NCBI GenBank assembly: GCA_007922195.1 | Contig: ML681997.1 | Span: 9,176,578 to 9,240,577 of the forward strand | DNA length: 64,000 bases | DNA from: Podocnemis expansa | Taxonomy: Eukaryota; Chordata; Testudines; Podocnemididae | Reading direction: 5' to 3' | In this document: positions 9,364 through 21,339 of the stretch, piece by piece | Layout: every line of letters begins with the position of its first letter | Numbering within the stretch: the first letter of the stretch is position 1 | Program-made: the position numbers and the translations under genes | Notes under the pieces: generated by a model | Databases searched by the model: none | What the model saw: the letters and a program-made list of their open reading frames with translations, nothing else | Told to the model about the DNA's origin: nothing

Positions 9364-10660
9364 TGTTACCCCAGAACTGAAACCCTTCAGCTGTTAAGGC
9401 GGCTTTTCGCTCAACTAGGGGAACGCTGACACTGTTCGCTCTGGGATAAATTCAAATGTAATCTGCTTGCCTAAATGGGTAAACCTCCTCAGTGGAAAAT
9501 ACGGCCCACTGATCAAAAACAGACTTAGAGCAATAAATTCTTAACAAGTGTTAACATTTATTTTTGTTTACAATATTATAATGAAATTCAAAAACTGAAA
9601 ATATTTATCTTAACAATCAACCATTTATCACAGTGAGCATAGCATAGAATGACAGTTGGATAGAATGCTGCTTTTCTGTGTTACAGCATTTAAAATCGCG
9701 TAAACATAATATTATGGCATATATATTAAAATAATAAAAATCCTTAAATACTTAATAACCTATAGCATTCAACAAATGATGATCAGTCATTTGTGGAATG
9801 GGTGAAGATAAGCCCCTCAGTCATGCTGCACTCACTCAGCTTTATTGACAGGCATGTCACAAGCACTCTTTTACTTACCGCGCCTCACATAAACCTCTCA
9901 ACTGTCAATTTAGGTCCTATTCTGCTCTGTCATAGGCAGAGGTTTACCTCAGAATCTGGACATATAAGTTGGGACTCAAAGTCGTTTTGCCCCAATCCCT
10001 TAGCAAAACCAACGCTTACTGACGGTTGGTGAACAGGTCTGGTCAGGATTGGGTCCATGGGATCAGGTCCGTCAGAGGGTCAGGCTGTCACTAGTGTGTC
10101 ATGCTGATCGCCAGGGGTGTTGCTGACACTGGGCACTTCGGGGTACGTGGCCTGAACCCCAGCGCCAGAGCCCTGGAAATCCAGGGCCCACCCACTGGTG
10201 GCCGTGGTGGCCCCGTCCCCACTGGGGGATCCAGGGTCTTGCCACAGCAGCCCCGTCCCCTGCCAGGGCTGAGGGGCCTAGCCGCCCACGGCAACGCCTG
10301 GCCCTGTCCCCGGCCAGGGGGCAGGGCCTGCAGGCTGGGAGTGGGCCTGTGCCCTGGGTCCTTCCCCCAGCCTGTGACGCCCCTGCTGATCACCAGCTGG
10401 GGGTCTGGTCTGCTCTGGTCTGTGGTGTCCTGGCTACGGTGGCTCCTTAGGGTCCTTTTGCAGCGGTGGGTGCAGCTTGGCATAGCTCCAAGCTTCAGAA
10501 GCTGCTACAGCAGATGTCTCCCTTTTTATAGTCACAGGAGGCAGGGTGGAGGGAGGGGGATGAGTCATGGGACTACGTGCTCCAACGTGAGTGATGGAGG
10601 GAGGAATGCATTATCTTTGGGGAGGAGAGGGTGAGTTCTAAAGAGCAGATTGAGTTTAAG
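9364..10660 (-). mobile_element. Diverged LTR related to the two solo LTRs (approximate right end)
   Basis: It starts with TGTTACCCCAGA, the same end as the solo LTR at 18229. It shares the 'cagtggaaaatacggccc' and 'gagcaataaat' blocks with that copy. A TATA-like 'tttttatagtc' (reverse) lies near 10515. A TSD could not be fixed, and the right edge is a guess. Confidence 0.5.
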
Positions 10661-11000
10661 GAGATGTGTCCTGAAAGGGGAGGTTCATTTGTGGATTCAC
10701 CAGACACAGACAAAGACCACTTAAAAAAAGGTTGATATTTATTACATGCCAGGGTAATATACCAAATAAGTCACCCTAAGCAAAGCAAAGCAAAATGTAA
10801 AGTGGGGAGAGCTTATGTCTCTTTAGCAGCCGGGGACCCCTTGCATGGTTGTGGACAACCCTGAGGAGGTTTCAGAGGCACCTTTTTCATAAGGCCCATT
10901 TGGCAAGGTTCAGAATTATAGGGGCTATGCTAACATATAGCATAGTTCAGAGAGGGTGGAGGGATCAGGCACGCCCGCCTTCCCTGAACAGGCTTGTGTA
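10661..11000 (-). mobile_element. LTR fragment related to the 59-63 kb ERV
   Basis: Blocks 'tgtgtcctga', 'ggttgatatttatt' and 'cttatgtctctttagcagccggggacc' parallel 'tgtgtcctga', 'gttgatttatt' and 'ttatgtcccttcagcagctgaggacc' in the LTRs at 58966 and 62921. It is diverged and of uncertain length. Sequence 11000-11640 is probably more LTR-derived DNA but was not assigned. Confidence 0.45.
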
Positions 11001-11639
11001 AGAGCCCAAAGCCCTTGTGCTTCCTGAGTCGGCCTGAGTGACCCCAAGACACACACAGGCAGAGGAGGTCATACAAGCATATTCTTTTATTTGCCTACCA
11101 GATTTGGTGGAGCAGTTCCCTAAGGAAGCTGGATCCCCAAGGGTAACAATAACATGGGTTATATATGGCACCGAGCCAATTACAAACCTGGATTTTGGGT
11201 TGTTTACCTTACATGGCTTGTCACCCCACCTGGTCGCTGTTTCCTTGTATGGGGCATTACCTCATGTGCTGATCCATAGCCCATGTGATTGACCTCAGGG
11301 AGGGGGACAGGTGAGATGTGATCACCCTGGATCCCTGAAATGGTGTCTTAAGGCCCGAGATGGAGTTTGCTGACTTATGCCATTCCCTTCACTTGGACCA
11401 GCCAAGCTGGCTCCAAAGGGCACAACAATGCTAAAGCACAAAATAACATACAATGAGCAAAAACAGGCCTAAACCCCTGTTAAAGCAAAAACATAGGCAG
11501 ACCCTGGTACAATCTTTCTGGCAGACAGCCCAGAAAACAGTTCATGGCAAGATTGTTTGCATGGGAAAGGCTGCCAGCATCACTGCACTGTCCATTACAA
11601 ACATCTTCCACGAAGTTCCCTATAACAGGAGGTCTACTG

Positions 11640-11960
11640 AGATAGAATAGGGCTGAGAACACTATGTACATAGGGGTCCTCCTGAAAAGAGTCTGAAAGG
11701 GGCTGCAAATCACCGATCCTTGCTGAAAGCTACATATGTTACACTTATTACTTCCTAAAGTATCCTAATTACAATTATTACTTTGTAAATAAGTTAACAT
11801 TTTTATTGCTACTATCTAAGGATTAACCTGAGGCTTTTTAAAAGGGTCCCCCCCACCCCCCCATCAGTTTGCCTGCTGCTATTCTCACCCATGAGTTCAA
11901 ATAATTTTGGGGCAAAAATCCCTGGTTACTCCTGGTCTCTCCATGGGGACAGGGGATGGG
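11640..11960. repeat. Second copy of the repeat that hosts DIRS A
   Basis: It matches 1-132 joined to 7791-7907 and 8304-8350. It lacks both the DIRS and the hAT insertion, so it serves as a paralogous empty site for both. Confidence 0.7.
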
Positions 11961-12510
11961 TGCTGGACTGCAGCTGAAGGGGGCCAGAGCTGGGCCAAGA
12001 GCTGGGGCAGGGTACTTAGCATGAAAGATGCTAAGCAAAATAAATTATATTGAACCATTTAGCATCTCTATCAAGGGTGAATGCTTTTCTTTTCAGTTGG
12101 TAAAAGGGTTTTATATACAAAAGCTCCTGGAAGAAAAGTGATCTTTTAAAAAACAAATAAGATGAGTTAATTTCAGATTCATTTTCTTTTCTGTGAGAGA
12201 TTCTAATGCAATCAGCTTGTCAAGATGATGCATTATAATGTAACTTTGCATAGGCTGTCCTGTGATTGAAGGAGACAAATTCTATTAGCAAAATGGAAGG
12301 AAAAACTGAAAGAAGAAAAAGCAATTTAAGGTGGGAGGAAAAAAATATTGCAAATGGTACAATAATAATAAGAAAACTCCACCTTTTTTTGCAAAATGAT
12401 AACAGATTCTTGCTTAAAACTAGATCAGTCAAATCCAAATGGCCTGACACTTGGAAAAGTTTGACTTTGGGACTGAACTTTGCAGCTGGGGCTCCTTGCT
12501 ACTTAAAGTA
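11961..12510. other. No feature recognised
   Basis: AT-rich sequence with short random frames on both strands. No repeat ends, RNA gene or coding signal were recognised. Confidence 0.4.
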
Positions 12511-12660
12511 ATTGTAAAAATAGCAAGAGTCCTGTGGCACTCTATAGGCTAACAGATTTCTTCAAGCATAAGCTTTTATGGGCTCCAACCCATTTCAACA
12601 GATGCAATGTGAGTTGGAGCCCATGAAAGCCTATGCCTAAAGAAATCTGTTAGTCTATAA

Positions 12661-12850
12661 CAGGGGTGGCCAAACTCATGGAACTCAAGAGCCACACAAA
12701 TTTATTATTAAACCTCCAAGAGCCGCACTGAGGCATACAGCCATATACTTTAACTTACTAAATTAATTTGCTGATGATGTTCTGCAAGCCACACTTTTTC
12801 ATTCAAGAGCCACATGCGGCTCCTGAGCCGCAGTATGGCCATGCCTGGTC
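12661..12850. mobile_element. Short hAT-type MITE (CAGGGGTGGCCAAAC ends)
   Basis: It begins CAGGGGTGGCCAAAC and ends with a degenerate GGCCATGCCTG. It is flanked by 8-bp GTCTATAA on both sides. The internal 'gagccacat' and 'gcggctcctgagcc' blocks are shared with the copies at 12855-15208 and 29026-29928. Confidence 0.85.
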
Positions 12851-12854
12851 TATA

Positions 12855-15208
12855 ACAGGGGTGGCCAAACTGCAGCTCAGGAACCACATGTGGCTCTTGA
12901 ATGAAAAAGTGTGGCTCCCAGAAGAACATCAGCAGATCAGCTTAGGAAAGCCTAGTGTAGCCTGAGATTTTTGCCATCTCCTTAGTATCACAGAGAAGCA
13001 AATAAATAAATAAATATACTAAGAAAATATAAAAACCCATATGAGTAAGAAATGGTAAGGCAATTTGGCAGAGGTTTTATGGCAAAGCTAGAAAATGGCA
13101 TAATATGCTGTAATTAAGGGTAAAGAACTCATAAATCAATCATTTAACAGTGTTTTAAAATTAAATAAATAAATACACGGATAAATAAATAAATAAAAGG
13201 GCATTCGGCAAGAAAAAAATGGAGAGATCATAGGGTTAGCAGATTCTATAAGGTAGATGGTACATATCTCCATCAGCAGATTCAACAGGAAGTTCTAAGT
13301 AGGTCAAGATGGAGGCAAGCCTCTGAACTTTTGAACTCACTCAGTCCCCCTCCCATCAAGTATCTTAAGGTGTCCACCCCCTGTCAGCAGGGCTCATCAA
13401 AAGTATTGATTTTTGTCATGATCGGTCCATGCACTAAGCAGGTGGACAGTGAAGTCATTCTTTTTAATTGGATGAAGATGAACTCACCTCTTTGTGACTG
13501 GTCAAGGAGAAACTGGGAGTGGCAGAAACTGCAAATAAAAGGCAGTGCAAAGAGCAGCTCTATGGAGATCTCTCCCGCTCCTTACTGGGTTCCAATGGCC
13601 TTTTGGCTGTGTTACCTGCTGCATTAGGAGTCTCACTCACATCCATCCCTAGAGAGAGTGACGACGTCTCTAGTGGAAGCTTGGGAGCTAAGTTTCTGGA
13701 CTTAGTCTCTAAAAGGCACAGGGTTGTGTCTCTGAACGGTGACTCAGGACATTATCCTTGAAGCTGGGTCTCTGTGCCTGGCTTCTAAAGGGCCTTCCAT
13801 GCTCTTACAACCAAGCAGCTAACTGAGTACTGCCTAGAGGTTTGTGAGCTCCGCTGCCTTTGGGGCTTCTCCAGCCAGTCTGCCTGCCTGTCGCTGTTCC
13901 AGCTCCGCTCTCCCAGTGACCAAGCCTGCCTGCCACTGACTGATCCACAGCGCGCCTGAGCTCCTGTCGTCTAGCAGCTACCTCTGCCTACCCTGAGTGT
14001 TCCGAATCCACGGTGCCACGGCAACCAGCCCAGAGCTGTGCGAGGCCCACCGGACTAGCCAGCTCTTTTCCCTGCTGTCCCACTTTTTCCTCTCTTTTGC
14101 CTCCCCCCTTATCTCCTTTTTCCTGGACTCTTGCTTGCTGTTTCCCTGAGGACCCCTACAACTCAGTGCAGCTTTTTCCAGCCTTTTGGGGTAAGCGAAA
14201 AGGGTCCCAAGGAGGGGAGGAATGCCCATAGGGAATAGTATCAGGGGAAGCCTAAGCCCTTTCTAAAGCAACTTTTTAAGGCAATTTATTTAAGTTAAGG
14301 GAGACAAGCAACCCAGAGTTAGACCTTTAAGGAGCAGCATTAAGAATTGAGATCTCTCCATTCAGCCAGTGACTGGCCCTCACTTGCTGAATGTTCTTTT
14401 AATTACCTCATTGTCTTTGTGTTATAAGTTAAAGTGTTACCTTTATGTGTTAATTGTATCTATAAACCATAGCGCTTATATGTTATAAGTTAAGAAGTGT
14501 CTTTATATTGTAATTTCCTAGAATAATTTTAATGCCTTTAAGCTTGATGTTAAGTAGCGGTTTTTCTTAAAGAGACAGTAGCGCTTTAGTCAGTGCTTAC
14601 AATACATGTTACAATAAAGCCGCTTTTGATCAAAACAAATTATTGACTCTGAATCTTTGTTGCTTGTGAGTCTGTGCTTGATCGGTGGGCTGTAGCTGTA
14701 GTCCCCAACTTGGGACATTTATCCCAGGGTTTGGATATTTGTCCGTTTAAGTGAAATAACATAATTTGGGTTACCTCCTGAGATTGTAATTACATCCAGA
14801 CTGCTGGACGGTCTGAAAATTGATAAATTGAGTGATTGGATTTTGGGGATCAAATTTTTGGGGTAACACTAGGAGTACAGGAGTGGGTCAGGACGGTGGG
14901 GAGAAATGCAGCATGGTCAGGATTTTAAACAGCTCGCCACTAGCCTGCAGTCTTCTATATCAAGCAGCAGTTAAGTTTTTACTGTATAGGCCTAATTTTC
15001 ATGGTAACCTTAAGTAATTGTTAGAATCTGACATTAGTAGGATTGATATTTGTCTTCTTTTTATGATAAAATTAAAGTGTTCAATGAATTTTAAACTTAG
15101 TAATTTTGGAGTAGGTAAAAGTATATGACTATAGGCCTCAGTGTGGCTCTCGAAGCTTTAATAATCAACTTGTGTGGCTCGTGAGCTCCATAAGTTTGGC
15201 CACCCCAA
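12855..15208. mobile_element. Longer hAT copy of the same family, split by a solo LTR
   Basis: It starts CAGGGGTGGCCAAACT and ends AGTTTGGCCACCCC. The right part (about 14873-15208) is the reverse complement of the left part of the copy at 29026, including 'ccttaagtaattgttagaatctg'. The target matches the same GTCTATAA used by the neighbouring short copy, although the right duplication is decayed. Confidence 0.8.
12956..14868 (+). mobile_element. Solo LTR of an endogenous retrovirus, 1.9 kb
   Basis: It begins TGTAGCCTGAG and ends GGGGTAACA, flanked by 4-bp duplications CTAG (12952-12955 and 14869-14872). A TATA-like AATAAAAGG lies near 13535 and an AATAAA poly(A) signal at about 14613. If both are used, the R region would be unusually long, about 1 kb. 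No internal retroviral genes adjoin it, so it is a recombined solo LTR. A second copy of the family in reverse lies at 18229-19876. Confidence 0.88.
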
Positions 15209-15275
15209 TCTGTACAGTGCCACAGGACTCTCATTGTTTTTGCTGTACACAGCTTAGTACGGCTACCCTGTGGAA

Positions 15276-16394
15276 ATTTAAAATAATTGTGAAATCCATT
15301 CAAATCTGAAATAATGTCTTGATTCCTGAATCCCCATGGAAAGAGGTTGACAGCTTGTTAATTTTCAGAAGTTTCTCAGTATCTAAATGTATTTCTATTC
15401 CCCCAAGAACTTGTTAGAAAAATAATCATTTTGTTTCACAAATCCATATATCCTCTTGCTTCTTGCACCCTTAATTAGGTGTGACTTTAACTATCATAAA
15501 TTAAAAATAAATACATTTCCTTTATTGTATGCCAGTACTGGACACATACTTCTCAATTGTAGTTCATTTTGCTCATTTCAGTTCTGAGAGTATTTCATTC
15601 CAGGCACATTAATTATAGCCTTTCTTTTGTTGTTGAAAATGATTTGGATTAAAAAAAATCATAAATTCCAAAACTGAGGTCTTAAAGAGACAATTATCAA
15701 AAGAAGATATTCACAATGTTTAAAATTGCCTGCATGCCTAATTAATTTTATTATCCTTCATTTAGGGGATTGTTTTCCCATATTTAGCTTTAGAGAGGTA
15801 TGACCGGAGATGATAATGTAACAGAATCAAACTTACCTCTGTTTGGTGCAAAACCTTTGGGTGCAAAAAATGGCCCTGGTTACAGAGATGCAATGCTCTG
15901 AGAAACAGACTTGAAATGTGTTTTCTGCAATGGCCACCTTTAAAAGTTTCGAATTTCTCAGATAACTTGTCTGCAGGTATTGCCCCGAGGGGATATGGGG
16001 AAGCCGTTGCTAGCTAGTGATTGCAATTTGTAATGCATGGTAATTTAATATATTTACTGAAGACAAAATAGGTGTATTTTTAAGGTTGATGGCTAGATAT
16101 TAAACACAATCCCCTTAACATGTCAGTCTCATGATCAAATGTGAAGTCACCTACTTTACTTCAATCTGTGTTTTGGACATTTAGGGTCTGATCCACTTTG
16201 AATCCCTTTTATGCCACTTGGGCAGCAAAACAGGCACTTAAACGAGACCCATTTTAAGGCCCTTTTGCACTGCCAGAGTGTTTAAAGAAGCTTCAGTGGA
16301 ATTAAGAATCTAGCCCTCCGTTTGTGTTTTCTCTTAGTTTATCTGCCATTTATTTAAAGGGGCTTGGTCATTCATTCCAGAAATGTGAGGCTGG
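15276..16394. other. No feature recognised
   Basis: AT-rich sequence without coding signal, repeat ends or RNA genes that I can identify. Confidence 0.4.
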
Positions 16395-16656
16395 ATCATA
16401 GAATCATAGGGCTGGAAGGGACCTCATGAGTCATGTAGTCCAACCCCCTGCTAAAAGCAGGACTACTCTTACTAAATCATCCCTGCCACGGTATTGTTTA
16501 ACCAGACTTTAAGTATCTCCAAAAATGGAGATTCCACCACCTATTTAGGCAACCCATACCAATGCTTCACCATTCTCCTAGTGAGAAAGTTTCCTGGTTC
16601 TGTCCTCTGTTTCTGCTGAGAACAGCCTCGCCTCCCCCCTCTCTGGAGCACTTCAA

Positions 16657-17070
16657 CTAGTTAAAGACTGCTATCAAATCCCCTCTCAGTCTTCTCTTCT
16701 GCAGGCTAAATAAGCCTAGTTCCTTCAGTCTTTCCTGGTAAATCATGTGCCCTAGCTCCCTAATCATTTTTGTGGCTCTCTGCTGGACTCCTTCTAATTT
16801 GTCCATATCCTTTCTGAGTTGGGGAGCCCAAAACTGGACACAGTATTCCAGATGTGACCTCACCAGTGCCGAATAGAAGGGAATAATCACATCCCTCCAT
16901 CTGCTGGCAACGCTCCTACTGATGCAGCCCAATATGCCATTAGCCTTTTTGGCAACAAGAGCACACTGTTTACTCATATCCAGCTTCCTGTCCACCATAA
17001 CCCCAAGATCCTTTACTACAGTACTACTGCTTAGCAGATTGGTCCCCAGCCTGTAGCAAGGCATGGGGTT
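16657..17070 (-). pseudogene. CR1 ORF2 C-terminal part
   Basis: The minus-strand frame has blocks [20 protein letters not shown], '[16 protein letters not shown]' and '[15 protein letters not shown]', matching the end of the CR1 ORF at 2404-4026. Further downstream the frame is broken. It is interrupted upstream by DIRS B. Confidence 0.85.
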
Positions 17071-17275
17071 CTTCTTCGAGCAGTGTCCCCGCTGCTCCAC
17101 TTTAGGTGTGTGGCTGCGCCCGCATCTAGCATCAGAGATGTTAATAGCAGAGTCTCGGGGGAGGGGGGCACGCTGCCCCGGTGACATCACTGCTGTCTTC
17201 CCACCATTTGGAATGTGCGCTCCCCCCCTCCCACCCATCAGTTCCTTCTCAACCGCCTCAGCACTAGCACCGTCT
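17071..17275 (+). repeat. Left inverted terminal repeat of DIRS B
   Basis: It begins CTTCTTCGAGCAGTGTCCCC and pairs with about 24490-24684. Shared blocks in inverted order include 'gatgttaatagcagagtc', 'ccggtgacatcactgctgtct' and 'tcagttccttctc'. Confidence 0.85.
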
Positions 17276-17468
17276 GAGAGGAGCTCCTTACCTCAGTTGT
17301 CTATAGTTAGTTAGTTAGTTCGATATAGTTTGTTGGTGTTACTTAGTTAGTTTGGTAGTTATCTCTTTTTTTTCCCTTCATTATTTACCTGTAAAAAAAA
17401 CAAAACAAAACCAAACCACAGAAGAGTACAAACACAGCGGAGGACGGAAATACCAACGCTTGTTTGAC

Positions 17469-18228
17469 ATGCCTAATGCCTCAGGCTTTAAGCGTTGCGT
17501 GGATTGTCATGACCCTGTACTGATCTCAGACGGGCATGACCAGTGTATAAAGTGCCTGGGAGAGGCACACTTGGCAACCTCCTGCCCTCACTGTGCCTCA
17601 CTGAAGGCAAGGGCAAGATGAGACCGGAGCAGGAGGCTGAAGATAATGTTAATGGAAGGCGCGCTTCGCCCAGCCTTGGAGCCAAGTGCCTCACCCCACA
17701 GGGCATCCATGGGAAAAACCGGCTCTCAGCCATCATCCCCAGCCTCCTGGGCCACAAGTAAAAAGGGGCACAGCTGGTCTCATGCCAAAGAGATTCTGGC
17801 TCCCCCCCAAAAGTTCGGGGCACAGCAAGTCTAAGCTGCAGGAAAGCCCCGCAGCGGAGTGGCTGAAGAAGCCGCCAATTAGCGCACTGCCTCCAGAGCA
17901 CTCTTCCCCGGCGCCTGGGCTAACAGAGACCACCATGGCACCAATCACGGTGCCCGCGGCTTCGTTGCCGCAGTCAGTCACCGGCACCACGGCCATGACT
18001 GGAATGGGCCCGATCCTGCCAACCGCCGCAGCACCCAGGACGGCAATACTGCTGTCGGTGCCCACAGTGCTGGTGCCGAACAGCGCCATGCAGGGACCGG
18101 CTCTTCATACTCCAGCGGGGATCCAGATGCTGGCACCGTTTTATCAGCCCCCGGCACCGCAGCATATGCCCCCCTGCCTTGTTACCTGTCAGGATTGGGC
18201 GCAGGGGGCCGACTCAGGTTCGCACCGC
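17469..18228 (+). pseudogene. gag: DIRS B gag, N-terminal part
   Basis: Start ATG at 17469 (Met-Pro-Asn-Ala-Ser-Gly-Phe-Lys). The cysteine/histidine cluster C-x2-C-x9-H-x2-C-x2-C-L-G-x2-H-x4-C-x2-C follows at once, as in element A. The frame stops at 17621. Pro/Thr/Ala-rich gag sequence continues in another phase at about 17686-18228, where the solo LTR interrupts it. This is broken by at least one frameshift and one insertion. Confidence 0.75.
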
Positions 18229-19876
18229 TGTTACCCCAGAAAATCAAATCAATCAATTTACTAATCTCCAGACCGTCCCGCAGTCTGAAGTTTAATTTGG
18301 AAACCCTCGGGGGCAACGAGGGGGGACCATTTTTCACCTAAACGGACAAATACCGGCGCCCGGGATAAATGTCCCGAGTGGAGGATACGGCTACAGCCCG
18401 CCAATCAAACACAGACCAGAAGCAATAAATGGCTTAGAGCCAATGATTTGCCAAAGACAAAATCAGGTTTACTGCAGTATCTACTCTGAAGACTGACAGG
18501 AAACTTGTATTTGCTTCACGGATAGCTCAACAGTAATATAACACATTAAAACTATTCTATACAATTATAACATAGACACAATACTTAGGTACACAAAAGG
18601 AACATGCAGCAAGTGGGGATCAGGCACTTGCTGGATGGAGAGATCTCAACTCTTACTGTTACTCCTTTAGATCTTAATCTGGGTTCTTGCCTCACTCTTT
18701 CTAGGTAGTTTACTTATAATCATATAGTTACATTATAAGGCTTGGGCTTCCTGGCAGTATTAGAGTAATCTAAAGATCGTGGGGATTTCTGCTAGTGTTC
18801 CTCCCCTCCTTGGGACCCTTTTCTTACCCCAAAAATTGAAGGAAAAAGGCAGAGTCTCTTTCTCTCTGGGAGAGGGTGTGTTGCTTCTTCAAATGAAGGC
18901 TGGCAGCTGCAGGCTGGAACTTTTCTCTCTCTAAGTCTCTGCTCAGCTCTGGTCTGGTTGCTGTGGAAACTGGAACTTAGGCACAGCTCAAAGGTTGCAG
19001 GTGCAGTTGCTCAGAGACTGGAGCTACAAAGCATCAGTTTGTTGCCCACAAGCTGTACGCAGGACTGAGTTAGCTGCCTGCTTGTGAGTTTTATCGGAGG
19101 CCCTTCTGAGACTAAGTCCAAAGACTCAGCTCAAGGACTGAATCCTGAGTCACCACTCAGAGATACAGCCCCATGCCTTTCAGAGACTAAGTCAAAAGAC
19201 CCAGCTCCCAGGCTTCCACTAGAGACGTTGTCAGTCTCTCTAGGGATGAGTGTGAGTGAGACTTCTTAGTGCAGCGGGAACATAGCCAGAGGCCAGTGGA
19301 ACCCAGGAAGGAGTGGGAGAGATCTCCGAAGTTCTGCTCTGTGCAGCACCTTTTATTCGCTCTTCTGTCACTCCCATCTTCTTGACCAATCTCAAAGGTG
19401 TGATTTCATCTCCATCCAATTGGAAAAAGGGTGATTTCACCTGCCCCCTGATCAAAAATCAATACTTTTGATGGGTCCTTTGACAGGGGGTGGACACCTT
19501 AGAATCCCTGATATGGGGGGGGGCGGGGACTGAGTGAGTTCGAAAGTTCAAAATCTTCCTCCATCTTGACCTACTTTTCCAAAAAATACATCCGTTGAAT
19601 CTGCTGATAGAGATATACCTATGGAATCTGCTAAACCTATGATCTCTCCATTTTCACTTGCTGAATGCCCTTTTAATACCCACTTTGTTTTAAACATTGA
19701 TAAATTATGATTTATGAATTCTTCACTACTGATTATTACATATTGTGCTGTTTCCAGCTTTATTCTAACACAAAACTTCTACTAGATTGCCTTACACTAT
19801 TTTCTACCCATATGTGTTCTTATTCAATCAAGGTTTTTCTGTGATACTAAAGAGATGGCAAAAATCTCAGGCTACA
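18229..19876 (-). mobile_element. Solo LTR inside DIRS B gag
   Basis: On the plus strand it begins TGTTACCCCAGA and ends CTCAGGCTACA, the reverse of the LTR at 12956-14868. It is flanked by 4-bp duplications CCGC (18225-18228 and 19877-19880). A TATA-like box (reverse 'ccttttattcg') lies near 19355. The poly(A) signal of the other copy appears altered here. It inserted after DIRS B. Confidence 0.9.
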
Positions 19877-19880
19877 CCGC

Positions 19881-21328
19881 AAGAGCAGGTCTTCGTCTCC
19901 ACCCAGGAAGAGGTCTAGGAAGACGAAACACTGCCTCAGACAAGACTTCTCCTCGGATTCCTCCTCACATCTCTCTCCACTATATGGCATACAATCCTCT
20001 GATGAGGACGAGCGGTCTTAGTCACCCTCTGATGCCCGTTCTATTACAAGATCTGGATCAGAGCTGGACGATAGAAACACGGGAGTCCCTTTGCAGCAAA
20101 CGGGACCAGATAAGCTGCAATTTCAACCATGCCAGTGGCAGGGCAACCCCAGGTACCAGTATCCACCTTATTGGATGCCGTGGGCGCCTTGGCTTAACTG
20201 GCCAGGCTGTCCACCGACGCAAATGTCCGGGGTACCTGCTCAGCTTCAAAAGCCGCATCAGACACAGGCTAACGCACTCCCCACTTTTGGATCACCAGAT
20301 GATCTAGCGACTCAAGTGAAATCACATGGGGTTGCCAATATAGATGAGCCACAATCGAAGGGCGATGAAGCCAGACAATTCCAGGACCTTTTCAAGAGAG
20401 TGGCAACAGCTTTGGACTTGCCAGAACAGCCTGTTACTGATTCTAAACACAGGTTGTATAGAATCCTTCAGGCAAGCACCTCATCCAAGGTATCAATGCC
20501 CGTGGATGATGGCATTATGGAGCTGGCCACTACAATATGGGAGACCCCAGCTTCCGTACTGCCCACAAACAAGAAAATTGATAAAAATATTTCATTATGC
20601 CCGGCGATAATGAATTCCTGTTCTCCCACCCGCAGGGAAATTCATTAGTCATAGACGCAGCAAACCAGCGTATGAAGCAGAGTTATGCCAGAGCATCACT
20701 GCCGGATAAGGAGGATAGGAAGATGGATATAATGGGCAGGAAGATTTATACGTCTGCAACACTCTAACTGAGAATAGCGAATTATGCCGCTCTCCTAGCG
20801 GACTACAATCATGATAACTATTCCAAGCTGGCAGAGCTCTCCCCCTTACTCCCTGAGGAGAAAAAGGACTGGTTTAATGTGGTCCTTCGGGAGGGGTTGC
20901 TGATATCAAGAGTAGCTCTCCAGGTAGCATTGGATGCGGCAGACACAGCGGCGCGTACCATTGGCTCCGCAGTAGTGCTCCGTTGGTCCGCATGGCTTCA
21001 TGCGGCGGCTCTTCTGAGATGGTTACAGGCCTTTATAGAGGATTTGCCTTTCGACAGACTTAAACTGTTTGGAGAAAAGACAAACAACATAACGCACTCA
21101 TTAAAAGACTCAAGGGCTACTCTTCGAATGCTAGGAATTCAACCGCCCACGTACAGACCTCGCAACAACAGGTATCAATACAGTAGAAGCAATATATTCT
21201 CCTACCAGCAGCAGTGCAGAAGGTTTGACTCTTCGTGTCCGAGGTCTAAGCAGCAAAATGGTAGACGTAGGCAAGGTGCCCAAGCAGCACATAACTTGCA
21301 ACCCCAATTGACCAAAGAGCACTTTTGA
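19881..21328 (+). pseudogene. gag: DIRS B gag, middle and C-terminal part
   Basis: Gag resumes after the LTR. A Trp/Pro/Tyr-rich stretch (about 20091-20300) precedes the conserved core: 'FKRVATALDLPEQPV', then SLVIDAANQR in another phase, then a long frame 20879-21328 with 'DAADTAARTIGSAV', LPFDRLKLF and 'SLKDSRATLRMLG'. The tail is Arg/Gln/Ser-rich. At least two frameshifts and one internal stop (near 20766) are visible. The core is alpha-helical in appearance, and its role as a structural protein is inferred. Confidence 0.75.
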
Positions 21329-21339
21329 AAATCAGGTCG

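Larger units (their letters stand above)
12511..15275. mobile_element. Palindromic MITE split by hAT insertions
   Basis: The left part (about 12511-12660) and the right part (about 15209-15275) belong to one palindromic element. Its hallmarks are 'agtcctgtggcac', 'ctaacagattt', 'agcccatgaaagc' and the end 'acggctaccctgtggaa'. Other copies lie at 41150-41317, 48606-48931 and, as a fragment, 45497-45547. The gap holds two hAT copies and a solo LTR. Confidence 0.7.

Noticed and set aside
10101..10634. 177-codon and 130-codon frames in GC-rich DNA
   Set aside because: Compositional. They lie in an LTR-like region, have no domain and are opposed by an equally long frame on the other strand.
9360..10716. 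4-bp AAGA flanks as TSD of the diverged LTR at 9364
   Set aside because: The right AAGA falls inside sequence that aligns with another LTR family, so the match is probably chance.
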